DNA of 61,332 nt from an uncultured Clostridia bacterium (lineage in GTDB: Bacteria; Bacillota; Clostridia; Christensenellales; UBA3700). The stretch lies in NCBI GenBank assembly GCA_944380395.1, contig CALWHM010000008.1:1-61332 (forward strand). Direction: 5' to 3'. Made by a program: the position numbers and the translations under genes. Below, piece after piece: positions 7,820 to 20,300 of this stretch; the stretch's first letter is position 1, and each line of letters opens with the position of its first letter. The notes below the pieces were generated by a model. The model had not been told where the DNA came from. It did no database searches and worked only from the letters and a program-made list of their open reading frames with translations.

Positions 7820-8347
7820 TTACTGATAGTTGTAAACGGTGTTTATAACTATGGCAAAGTTATTATCACTGCCCGAATAGGTGTAAGATATGTCCACCGA
7901 GAGCGGGCGCATATTCACGGTATCTATGCTAGCGGTGAGCGTTCCGCCGCTGTACATAAGATTCTCCGTGCCAAGGAAGGCGTTCAGGTTGGTTATCTCT
8001 CCCGTAAGGGAAGCGGTTTCCTCCTGAGCGGTCAGATCAAGTCCCGTAAAGTTAGCCGTGTTGTAATCAAAAGAGCTTGTGCCGTTCATATCGGGGACAA
8101 AGCTGGATATCACGCCCTGAATTTCAGCAGGCACGTCCGCTTTTTCGGGGTAGGAATAGACGACCTGATTGGAGCTGTCAGTTACGGTGACCGTTACGTC
8201 CGCAACGGCAACGCCCGTAGAGGACCCGGACAGGACGGCGAGCGCCTCCTGCGGGGTCATTTCCTCCGTGCACGCCGCCGCAAACACGGCGACGGTGCAC
8301 AGCACAAGTGCAACGGCTATAACTATTACTGCTTTTTTCTTAGTCAT
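7820..8347 (-). CDS. Small lipoprotein of the giant surface operon
   Basis: Exported and lipid-anchored: an N-terminal MTKKK precedes a hydrophobic helix ending in the lipobox AAAC (Cys26). The remaining 150 residues have no family I recognise. They are rich in Thr, Ser, Asn and alternating hydrophobic residues (ASIDTVNMRPLSVDISYTY), pointing to a beta-sheet fold. The ATG at 8347 is chosen because AAGGAGG stands 9 nt upstream; the in-frame ATG at 8356 directly abuts that site and cannot use it. 175 residues. The start overlaps the last 8 bp of the upstream giant gene, so translation is probably coupled. Position and coupling suggest it works with the two giant proteins, perhaps as an assembly or anchoring factor, which is inference only. 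Confidence 0.8.
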   Translation of the reverse strand: MTKKKAVIVIAVALVLCTVAVFAAACTEEMTPQEALAVLSGSSTGVAVADVTVTVTDSSNQVVYSYPEKADVPAEIQGVISSFVPDMNGTSSFDYNTANFTGLDLTAQEETASLTGEITNLNAFLGTENLMYSGGTLTASIDTVNMRPLSVDISYTYSGSDNNFAIVINTVYNYQ

Positions 8348-11300
8348 TGAGGTCATCCTCCTTACTCTTCCTTTTGCGTGCCGCGGCGAAGATAAGTCCT
8401 ATGCCGAGCACAGGCAGGGACACGCCGCCCGCCACCAAACCTGCCGTGGCGGCAGTGCTTGCGCCGCTGCCCTTACCTGCCGCTTTTTCAGCGGCACCTA
8501 CGGCGGAGTCAACTGCGGCTTGCAGATCCTGCACGTACTTGGCGCGCGCTTCTTCCACGGCGGCGAGAGCTTCATCTATCTCATCGCCCCTTGCAGCCAA
8601 GTCGCCGCTGCTGACCATAGCCACATTCTGCAACAGCTGAGCATATCTTGCAAAGCCGGTGGCATTGAAGTTTCTTGCGAGCGATTCGGCGCTTTCGATG
8701 ATGTCGTCAACGCTGGCGGTAGTGGTGCCTCTGAGCGTTACGTCGGTCAACGGATATTCGTGCACATCGTCCTTAGCGTAATTGCTGTCATTTATCCTGA
8801 GGCGGATAATGAAGTCGCTTGCCGCGCTCAAGCCGCTTATGGTGTTGGCGCCCTTGACGGCTGGCCACCAAGTGGTGCCGTCCAGCGAGTATTCGTAAAC
8901 GGAAGGCTCACCGTTGATGTTGAAGCTGACGGAGCTGCTGTTCACGGCGGTGACGGTGGCAGTTACGCCCTTGGCAGCCGCTTCGACGTCCGCTTCATTC
9001 ACGACCACTTTGCTGTTATCGCCGCTGGCTTTCTTGCTTATCTCACCTTTGGCTTTAATGGTATTGTAGTCGCAGGTGAAGACGAGATGCAAGTTGTAGT
9101 CGCCCGCATTCACGCCGCCCAGACCCGTGAAAGTCATGGTGAAGACTCCGTCTTGGATTTCCTTCTTGGTTATCTTCAGTGAGCCGGGCGTACCGAGCTG
9201 AGCCACGATATTATTGTTTGCGTCGACTATCTTGGCAACGGAATCGGCGTCAAACGTGATGACGAGTTCTCCGTCAAAATCGGTACCGCCGAGCGAGTTG
9301 ATAGCCATCTTGACGGTGAGGGAATCGTCGCCGTAAGTGATGGCGTCGGGCGCCTCAGCTATGCCGACGGAAGCGCCGATGCTGTATGTGCGCTCGATGG
9401 TGCCGGAGTAGTTGCCCTTACCGTTGATTTTGAAGGTATAGGTGCCGGTGTATTTACCCGCTCCGTTCACAAACTCGATTTCAAAGTCCTCACCCATAAC
9501 AAGGTTGACCCTGTTGTAAGCGATGACCACGCCCAAATCTTCCGCGCTCACCGCAACGGCTTGATTGTTTTCCGTGCGGTAGTCGAACACTGCCTTGTGC
9601 GGCGCAATGCGTATATTCTTATCCGTAAGGTCGCGGGCGTTTATGGTGTAGTCGGTAGCGGTTGCTTCTATCACCGTAGCGGAGAGGTTCGCGTTGTTCA
9701 CCTCCGCTTTTATCGTGTAGATGCCCGCGTCACGGAATTTGCCGCTGATCGCGTCAACGTCCGCCGTTCCGTTAGTCACATCGTAAGTGAACGCAAGCGC
9801 ACCATCTTTGTACACGTTGACTTTGAAGTTAGTCATATCGATGGTATGCGGCTTGCCGGTGAAGTCGGTCACCGTGACGGTGAAGGACAGGTTGGGCACG
9901 ATGTCCGTTCCGTTATATGTGCGTTCGATCTGACCCTTAACCGTCTTTTTCACCTCAAACTCGGCGGTAGGCTTTATTTGCAGCGTGTACGTCTTTGCAC
10001 CGTCTGCCAAGTCGTGGGTGTCCCTGGTGAAATCCACGGTCATAGTGTAAGTGCCGGCGTACATAACGCTTGTTACGGGTTTGCCGCTTTCATCTTTGAA
10101 GGACACGCTCACATAGTTTGTGATGGAGTCGCCCGCGTAGTTCCTGTCGGGGACAAGTTCTATCGAAGTGCCGGGCGCGGCTATGCTGCCCTTCAATGTG
10201 CCCGCATCGCTTGCCAGCTTGTAAGGCGTGACCACAAGGAAGTTTTTGATGAAGGAAGCGTTGATATCCGTACCGTCAAATTCGCGGGTGAATATTGCGT
10301 TATCCACATCGTAAGTGAACAACTCCCTCTTGTCCGCAATCGTTTCAAGAACGGTGATAAATTCGGACGGGCTGATGGTCACGTTGATGTCCAAGGACGT
10401 CCTGTCAACGGTTTCTCCATTCTCGTTCAGTTCGGTAGTGCTACCTGCGGAGTCTATAAAGACATAGTTGGAGGCAAGCTGGGTGAGAGCGAAGTGAACG
10501 TTGTACTCACCGGGAGCCGCAAGGTTGCCGCTTGCGCCGTCCGATTCCGTAATGCCGCCCACCTTGCTGAACACGGTAGCAGTTTCATATTTGCCGTAAG
10601 GCTTAAGTGTGCCGTCTGCACCCCTGCGGTAGCTGGTGATGTACACGCGGTTATTGTAGTCGAAGTTGGCGCCGGTGTACATAGTGGCGTATTCATACCA
10701 GCCGGTGTGATCGCCCGTGCCATTATCTACCTTGTCGGTATAGGTAAATTCGTACTCGCCGTCTTTATTCTCATCTACCACATAGGTCAGCCTATCGAAG
10801 GAGATTTTGAGGATAGCCTTTTCTATCACCATATTCACCTTTACGGTGAGGGTGTTATCCTCGCCCAAGCCGGACGTGACCTTATAGTTTTCGGTGTTGT
10901 TAAGGGCTATCTTCACCTCTGCGGAGTAGCTGCCCGCAGTGGAGACCGCATCCTGAACGAAGCCGCCGCTTGCGGATATATCGAAGATACCGTAAGTGCC
11001 GAGTCCTTGCCCGTTCACGCTTATTGCGCTGTCGGCATTTGCGGCTCCGGTGCCGGTCACGTCAAGACCCTTCTCGCCGCTATAAGTGAGCTTCAAAGGT
11101 CCGAACGCGCTGCCGTTATACACCCTTTCAAAGGTGTAGCCTTGCTCTGTGAGAGGCTGAGGAGCGACTTGGTCCGCGTCGGTTTCAAGGGATACGGACA
11201 CTTTGCTTATGTCAAATTCGACTTCCTTAGGCGTGACCTCCACATCTACAAAGATGTTATCGTTGTAGCTGAGCACGAAGTTCTTGCTTTCAAATTCGTC

Positions 11301-14300
11301 CACGACAAGCTGCAGCGCGTTTTCAACCCTTCCTACCGAATCGCCGACGGTGTACGCGTTCATATTGGCAAGTCTGTAAGAAAGCTTTTGTATCACGTCG
11401 CCGCCCTCTACCAGTACGGGGTCGTCGCCGACAATATAGGTCCAATAGATGTAGAGATATTTATCTACCTCATCCATATCACTTACATCATCGGGCAGAG
11501 CGTTGCCGTAGACGATGGTCATATCCTCATTTTCGCTCTCGTCTATGTTGAGGATAAGCTCCGCCTTGTTTACGGTCATAAGCGGATTGGGCACGTTGGT
11601 GACCAGCGTTCCCGAAGCGTTGTAGTTGGCGTCACCATTGAAGATGACCACAGGGAAGTAGAAGCCCGCGTCCGTTGCGGCGGGAGTACCGCTTACGTTG
11701 GTGAAGGCAAAGCCGGGATAGGCCTCCGCTTTATTTGCAAGCCAAGCGACAATGTCGTCTTCTTCGGAAGCCATAAAGGCGTTCACCATTTCGGCTACCT
11801 TAGCCTGCTGAGCCAAAGCCGTTTCCGCGTTTTCTGCCGTGACGGACAGATACATTATCAGGCTGTTTTCTGCCGTGATGTTGGGAGCAGTCCTGCCGTT
11901 CAGCTCAAACGAGATGTCATCGGCGGAGATGGTGTTGCCATTCATATTGTAGGTCAAGTCGTACTCGGACTGCTCAAACCTGATGGTGGGGTCAGCCTTA
12001 TTTATGGTTATCTTGACAACTTGCGAAGGCGCAACTTCATAGTTGGCGCTGCCTTCCACGGTGACTTTCACCCAATAGCTGCCCGCGTTGATAATGTTGC
12101 TTTCTTCAATGTTCACATAGGCGTCATCCCCGGCGTTTTCGGTGAACGCAACAAGAATGTTCACCGTGCCCGCCAAAGCGGCGTCGGAAACGACGTTGCC
12201 GTCCGCGATAACGGAGAAGCCGACAGAGTGCGCGGCACCGTTATAAGTGGAGCTGAACACGCCGCCTTCTTCCGCGTAGCCGTTGAGCACGACGTTAGCC
12301 TGCGCCTTTATCTTGGTGACTTCAAAGTATACGTATACTTCTTCAAGGGCGCCGACAAGGTTGGTATCCGCGGATTGCAAGGTCAGACGGTATTTGCCCA
12401 CGGCGCCGACGGATTCGGCTCCGGGCGTCCAGATAACTCCGTCAAGGGAGTAATCTATGGTGGCGACAGCCACGTTCTTAGTGGTGTAATGTTCGCCCGT
12501 GGCGGTATATCCGTTCCCCTCTGCGTTAAGAGCCATATACTCCAAGCCCAAGCCCACTTGCGCGAGAATATCGCTGTTCCAAGAGTAGTTGGGCTGATAC
12601 GCCTGGGATTCAAGGGTCAAGCCCTTCTCCTTATCGACCACTTCGCCATCCGCGTCCACCATTAAGGTAGGAGCGGCTTGAACAACTTCTATCATACTGC
12701 TTTCAGTTTCCATAACTATCTCAAGGTTGGGATCTTGAGAGATGAACACATAGTAGATGAAGTATCTGCCCACGTTCGACTTGTAGGAATCAACGTACTC
12801 CGTGGCGATGTTTCCGTCATCACCGGTAAGAGCGATGTACTTGGAAAGCTGCGTTGTGTCGCCGCCTGCGTTGCGTACATCTTCTACAAATTGGTCGTAA
12901 TTACCCGTATTGGTGGTGTAATCGCCCTCGTCTATCTCTATTTTGATTTTAAGCTGTTCGGCAACGCCTTGAAGGTTGAACTCCGTGCCGAAAGGCGTTT
13001 TAAGGTTTGCGTTCTCCTTTTGGGTGACGGTGATGTGGTATTCCGCTTTTTGCTGTTCGAACAAGCCCGTGTAGGTGAAAGGCTCGTACTTGCCGGGGAT
13101 ACCCGCGAACTTAAATTCAAAGGTATAGGTGCCGGCGTCTGTGATTCCTCCACCCGAATGCTGACCGTTTGAGTAAGTATAAACGGTGCTGCCCGCGGAA
13201 TTTTTCACGGTAATTGTTATAAGGTTTTGGTCGAACGCTTCATAGCGGTACGTTGCGCCGTTAAGCTCCTTACTGTATCCGGTAAGCGTGACGTTCGGCT
13301 TTGCGTCGCCCGCACCTATGGCAATTTGACTGTTGCCAATGCCCTTGGTGAGCAGGTTGCCGCCTTCGGGGATAGCCACGCCGCGGAGAATATAGTCCGC
13401 CAAAGACTCATCGCCGTTTACGCCCTCAAAGTTGAGTTCCTTATACTTACCGCCTAGCACGTCATTATTATCGTTAAAGAAGTCATTGGTGTAGAGCATG
13501 CTGAAATCTATCTCTGCGGGATCAACGGTGGTGGTGCCGCGCGCGGTGTGAGGCGCGGGGTCAGTCTGCGGAATGTTGTCCACGATCACGGGGTCGCCGT
13601 TTTCGTCATATCTGATCGTCTGAGCGGGAGCATACTCACTGCCCGCAACGCGGTTATCTATGGATATGTCTATCACATAGACGGCGGGAGCGTTCTCACC
13701 CGTTTCGGAATTATATCCTGCGTAGCCGAAGTCACTGACCGTGAGTCCGCCGACGGTATACGAACCTTGAATTTGCTGATTATCGTCATTTGCGGCATAC
13801 GGCAGGAAGGTCTTTACGGGCACTCCACGCGAAGAATCTGTTCCGAGCTTCCAAGTGTAAGTATAAAGCGCGGTGGTGAGCTGCGCGCCGGTGGCTTCAT
13901 CGTTGCCGTATACATAAGATACGGTGATGACGATGTCGCCCACCTTCAAATCGGTGCTGAGGTCGGTCATACCCGCGATGTCCACGCCGGTGAAAGTGAA
14001 CAGATCCATATTGAGCATCCACTTGCCGCCCGCCGTCTGATAGATGACGTCCCTGCCGTTGTAGCCCACAAGACCGTTGTATTCGGCGTTCACGCTGTTT
14101 ACCCTGACGCTCATAACGCCCGCGACTATATCCATAACTACGAGCGTGCCCGCGGAGTCGGTTATCCAGCCGCTTGACTCGCCGTAATTGCCGTCATAAC
14201 AGATGCCGTCCTCGTTCGGCTTGTTGAAGCTGACGAACACGTAATATTCGTCCTTGGATACGGCGGTGGCGGAAGGCTCCGTGCTTTCAACGAAGTATGT

Positions 14301-17300
14301 TCCGGAAGGCAGCTTTCCGTAGCCTTCAAGGGTGGAGAGGTCTGTACCGCCGACCGTGCCGACCTTAAAGAAGGCGAAGGTGAACGCCGCGCTGTCATCT
14401 ACGGTGATATCGGACACTTCGGGGTTGCCCGAAATGTTGATGGTAACGGACGCGTTGGGTATGATGGGCGCGCCGGAATAGTATACGTGGTTAGCGTCAA
14501 GACCTTCACTGGTGGGAACGGACGAGTTCAGTCTGGACACGGCGGCGGGCAATATCTCAAATTTGCCCACGTTGTCGGAACTGAAATAGACGTTGTCCGT
14601 ATCGATGAGAAGTCCCACGGTGTAGATGTCCGCGTTGACGGGTTCAACTTCACCGTCTTCCGTGAAGTAAGTCAAGGTGTGCTCCAAATTCAGACCGGAA
14701 AGCGCGCCTATGAAAGTGACGGAAGCACCCTGCGCTATCAGGTTGTAAGACACGTCCTGAGGAAACTCCACTTGAATTACGGTTGCAAATTCTTCTTCGG
14801 AGATGTTCCACCTTTCAATGACCATAGTCACATTGGTGAGAGTCGCGGAAGCGAAGTTATCGCCCGAAACGGTGACAGACACCTGATAAGTGCCCGCGTT
14901 CACGGGAGAGGCAACGCCCGCGTCGCCTTGGCTGTAAGCCACGGACACGTTCAAAGTGCCGTCCCTGTCCGAAGAGTAAGTAAGTCCTTCACCGAAGGAG
15001 AACACTATCTTATCGGTTGCTATGGACTTGGCGGAGTTGGAGTAAGTGTCGGCATAGGTGATAACGCCCTCAACGGGTGTAACTTCGTCCACTTCCGAAA
15101 CGGTGAGAGAAGCCTTTGCAACGCTGAACGACTTGGCGGCTACGGAAGCCACGGAGTAGTTGGCGTTGTCAACACCGTTGGTTACGGAAGCCACAGCCAC
15201 GCGCGCGGTGTAGCTGCCCGCGTTCTTGACCTCTTTTTTGTCGTAATTTACGGAGAAGGTGACGATATCGCCGTTGTTGGTATTTTCAAAGTTTGCAACG
15301 GTGAAGAGTTCGCCCTCTTCAAATGCCGCGCCCTTATAGGTGAGCGTGCCGAGGTCGCTCCAAGTTACGGAAGTTATTTGATAAGGCGTAACGGTGAGTT
15401 TGCCCTTCGTTATGGTGCCTATCACATAGTTGGGATTGTTAAAAGACGCTCCCGTTATGTCGAGGACATAGCCGCCTTCTTTGACCTGTACCCTGTCAAA
15501 GTCGACTACTTCCTCGCCGTCCAAAGTTGCGGATATGTAATCAAGTTCGGGGCGGGTATCGGAGCCGTACAAAGTGCCGCCGCTTATGGTATAAGTGACG
15601 TCAAAAGTTCCGTTGCTGTAAGTTATGCTGACATTGTCCAAAGTGATGTTCAGCTTGCGGGCGGTTATTTCCAAATCGCCTGCCACAACTTCGGGTTTAA
15701 AGTTATCGGTAGCGGTCACGACTGCGGTGAGCGCGTCTACATAGTTGCCCACGTTGCTGCCGACCTGCTGAGAAGAGGACAGCACCCAAGAGTATTGAGT
15801 GGACAAGTTTGCGGGAGCGTTCGCAAAAGGCGTATCGCCCTTGAACAGTTGAGCGGTGGCGGAAAGCGTAGGCGCAACGCCGTATTCGGCGGAAGCGTTA
15901 TCAACCGTTACCACCAATCTGAGGGGATCGATAACTATATTGCCCGTATCCACAGCCGGCAAGGTGTAGTTATAATAGCCATCGGCTTGGGTGTTGAGCA
16001 CCACGTCATATTGATAAGTGCCTGCATTGAAGTAGGTGGAGCCGCCGATAACGGAAGATACAACCGTCACATATTGCTCTAAGCCTTTTTCCACAGCCAC
16101 AACTCTCATAATACCTTCGGCGGTTATGTTGTCCGTATAGTAAGCGGTGTAATCGCCGGGGGTAACGGTTATGGTGTACGGGTTAACCGTCCAAGTATAG
16201 GGCACGGTTATTTCAACTGGCCTATCTTCGCCTTCAAAGTAATCTGCCATTACTTTAATATAAATGGTAACGGTGTAAGAGCCGGCATTCTTCATAGCAT
16301 CGGTAATAATTCCTTTGGAGGAGAAGATAGCGGCTATATCGTTTGATATTTCCGTAGAGGTAATGGTAGAACCGTCAAGCACGGAGCCGGAAAGGGTCAT
16401 TGTGGCAATCTGCACTTGTATGCTGCGCACATCGCTGCCCATTTCCGTACTTTCAAGACCATCTACCATGTCTCCATCCAAGGTGAGCGGTTGTTCCTTA
16501 CCGCCAGCCATAGCGTAAAGTTCGCCCTTTACGGCGTAATCATCGTAATCATCGGTGCCGTAAGTGACATCATCTCCGCCCGTGGTGAGCTTTCCGCGCA
16601 AGCCTATTCTGTAAATGTATACGGTATAGATATTCTCTTCAGTCGCATAGTTGTTAGCGGAGTAACCGCCGGGAAGCGCGGTTATGGTGAGCTTAGCCGC
16701 ATACACGCCGCCGCTATCGTTTACGGTTCCAACCGCGGACGGATCGGAAGTGCTTGCGACAAGTTCTCGGGTCACTTTGCCTTTTTTAAGTTCCGTGATA
16801 TCCGAGCCGTCGGCATCGAAAAGTTCCGTGATATCCGTGCCGTCGGCGTCTGTCACACGGAAAGACATCTGCCCTTCATAGTATTCGTCGTCATTATTTT
16901 TGCTATTGAACAACAAGGTGCTGTTCACCGCCTGAGCGGAGAGGACGTACTTTTCAATTTTGACGGACTTATATTCGTCACTGCTTGCAATGGTGTAGTT
17001 GGGGTTGCCCGCGCTGAATTGCAGCGTGTAAGCACCCGCGTTGATTATCGTATAGTTGTCGTGTAAGGTGCCGCTGATATAGACCTTATAGGTTATCTCA
17101 GCGTTATCGCCTACGATAAGTCCGCTTGTTATTTCAAAGTCGGGGGTGTAAGCCTTCTTATTATATACGGCGATTTCATTGTGCAGCGTAATATTAAGCG
17201 TTGCGGGTTTGACGGTGTATTTCACCTCAGCCGTGGCGGACTTATAGTTGCCCGTGGCGCCGTCATACTTATAAGTAACGATGTAAGTGCCCGCATCGCG

Positions 17301-20300
17301 CATACTGCTTACAGCTTCGCCGCCCTCTTTTGCGTAGGTAGTGACTATGCTAAGCCCTTTAATTTCGCCGTTGGTGCCCTGAACGGTATAAGTAAGGTCG
17401 GGGAACATCTCTCCGTCGTAGGGTTTTGAGTCCTCGGTTTTAGCAGGCTGGATAGTTATCGTCATTTGGTCGATAAACAAGCCTTCGTTTATGGTCAATG
17501 TAGCGGTGTTGTAGTTGCTTTGGTTAGCAAGCGTTACAATAACGTTATAAGTGCCCGCGTCCATAGGAGGGGCGGAAGAGCCGTTATAGGTGTACGAAAG
17601 AGCCTTTATAAGCGCTTCGCGCTCGCTTTCAAGAGTGGTTACTCCGCCGAAGTCTATTTGAATAAGGCTTGAATCGAACTTGATTGCGGAGCCGTTATAT
17701 TCCGCGGTAGTCGTGCCGGTGTTGGACAAGGTAACGGTGGCTTTTCCTATGGTGAAGGTTTCCCACACGTCGCCGTTTTCATCGGTAATGCCCGTAATGT
17801 TATAGTTGGCGCGGAGCGCATCGGAAACGGCGCCGGTATAGTAAGTATCGGCGTTCTTGGCTTCCGTCTGCGTGAGCCTGTCTACATCGCTGTACGCCTG
17901 GAAAGTTACCTTGCCGGCTATGCCGTCATTGTCATTGAATGCGGGGTTGCCGAGCGCAAGCGCGGTGAAGGAGTACGCCTCACCCTTATAGGTGTAAGAA
18001 GCGTCGGGGTCGTAATCAAATTGCACGGTAGTGTTGCGCTTGAATACTTCAAACTCCTGCTTTCCGTAAGTGATGTTATAGTTGTCTATACCCGAATTGG
18101 AACCGGGGGAGTTGATGGCGGTGATATTGCCCTGCGCATAATAATTGCCCGCTCCCAAGTTAGCTTGCTCATAAGGAGTTCCTTCGGAAGTGAACCACAA
18201 AGCGTTCCAAGTTATGGAGTTGCCCGATACAAGTCCCGTTTGAGAATAAGACGTTGCGGGTACGGACATATCGCCGTAAGTGAAGTCGGAAATGGCGTTC
18301 AGGTTGAAGTTGAGCTGCGCTTTTTCCACGGTGAACGCGCTTGACGTGCCGAGCTTTACATTATAGTTGAGCGCGCCCGTGCCCGAAATGCTTTCATAGA
18401 TAACGTCATATTTGCCCGCAGGGAAATTATGTGAGAACACGGAACCCGTGAGCGAAGAACCCGTTGCCGGGGAGAAGAGCAAGGCGTTTTCCTCGGTGGC
18501 GGCTGCGCCCGTCTTCATATTCAGATTGAGCGTGATGTTATCGCGCGCGGCAAAAGCCGTCATACGCGTGGCGTCGTCAAAGTCAAGCGTATAGTCCACA
18601 TAGGACATAAACTTTGCCCTGTCGGATACGTCCGCGCCGTATGTCATAGAGCCGCCGTTAATGTTCAAAGTGACATTGGCGGGAGATATGGTAAAGGCGT
18701 TCGCGTTGTCCGGCGGGTTGGTAAGCTGATAGTTGTTGGACGAAGAGCCTGACAGAGAGCTTGCCGTAAGCGTATAGTCGCCGGCGTTGACCGCGTTGCC
18801 GCCGCTGACGGTAACTTGCGCGCTTATTTCATCGTTGCCGATTATGGCGCTGCCCGATTGAGTTGTGCCGAAGGTGTAATTCACCGTGCCGAAGGTGCCG
18901 CCGTTGCCCCTGTATATCCTGTAAGCCTGACCGATGTAAGGCACATCTTTATCCACGGCTTGGATATAGACGGGACGGGGGTTTATCATAACCTCCGCAG
19001 TGGTAGATGAAGGCGCAAAGACGTACTTTCTGTCAGTTTTAGTCGTTGTAAAGGCGAACAAGCCCGTTGCGGTGGTGGACCAACGGTAAGTGTTGGCGTT
19101 TTTCGCGTTTGTTGCCCAATCGTCCTTGGCTACCGAATCATATGTGCCGGAAGCGTTTCTTTCCAATTGCAATATGGAACCGATAATATCGTCCATATTG
19201 TTGCTGTTTGTGGCTTGACCGTTAAAATTGTAGAAATTGTTTATGCTGAAATTCCCCACTTTAACGGGTTCGCCGCTGCTGCTTGTCTTGCCGTTATACA
19301 TGTTAAGGGTGATGGAGTTATCGGCATTGGTCTGCAATTTCAAGTAACCGTTATCGGTGAGCAAATCATTGTCGTAACCGGAAATCACCGCATAATCGTC
19401 CACTTCAAAAGTGGGATAGTTGACCTGCGTTCCGTCATAATATTTGTTGTCGGAATTATTGCCGCCCGGTCCGTTAGCCACCTCATAAGTGTAAGAAGTG
19501 GCGTAAGATATTTGCATTTTCAAATATTGGTTGGAGGGATAGGAAGTAACGCTGCCAACCTGCACGTCCTTATATGCGTTTTGCATAAACAGGTCGTAAG
19601 CGGCATATTGAGTGCTTCCGTTTTGGTCCATAAATTTTATATCCCACATAACGCCGCCCGGATAATTGGTGACGTTTTCCGTATTATTGGGGCGGGAAAT
19701 TTCCACGATAGGTTCAATTTCCCCGTCCGTGAATGTTTCATCCGGATCCACATATGCAAAGTTGATACTGCTTATAACGTCCTCATTCGCATAAATAAAC
19801 GCACGGGATGAGTCGCGGGTATAGTTATCATCATCTTTAGCGCCTATATATGAATAATACGCTGTGTAAGTTCCAAATTTACTGCTACTGACGCTTACCT
19901 CATTGTCAGTACCAATATTGTTTAGCATTGTCTGCATATTGGTAGACGCTTTATCTGTAATATAAATATTTCTATAAGACAATTTTGAATTATATATATG
20001 ACCAGCTAAAACGCCTCGCTGAATAGGAGTTGAGTCTCGATTTGCGTCGGCTTCTTTATCATACCATTCCGTGTAAATATTATCATAGTTCATATCTATG
20101 ATAATACCATCCAGGGTAAGATTACCGGATACGCTGCCGAATATTGCCCCCTGCTGGGTAAACACGTTGCTGACGCCGGAAAAAGTTAAGGTAGAACCGA
20201 TATTCCAATCGTCATTGCCGGCAAGCGCCGCCTGTGCCGTACCGGTAAGCGTAACTTTAGAGAAAGTAAACGTCATTCCGTTTTTGACAGCTTGCGCGCC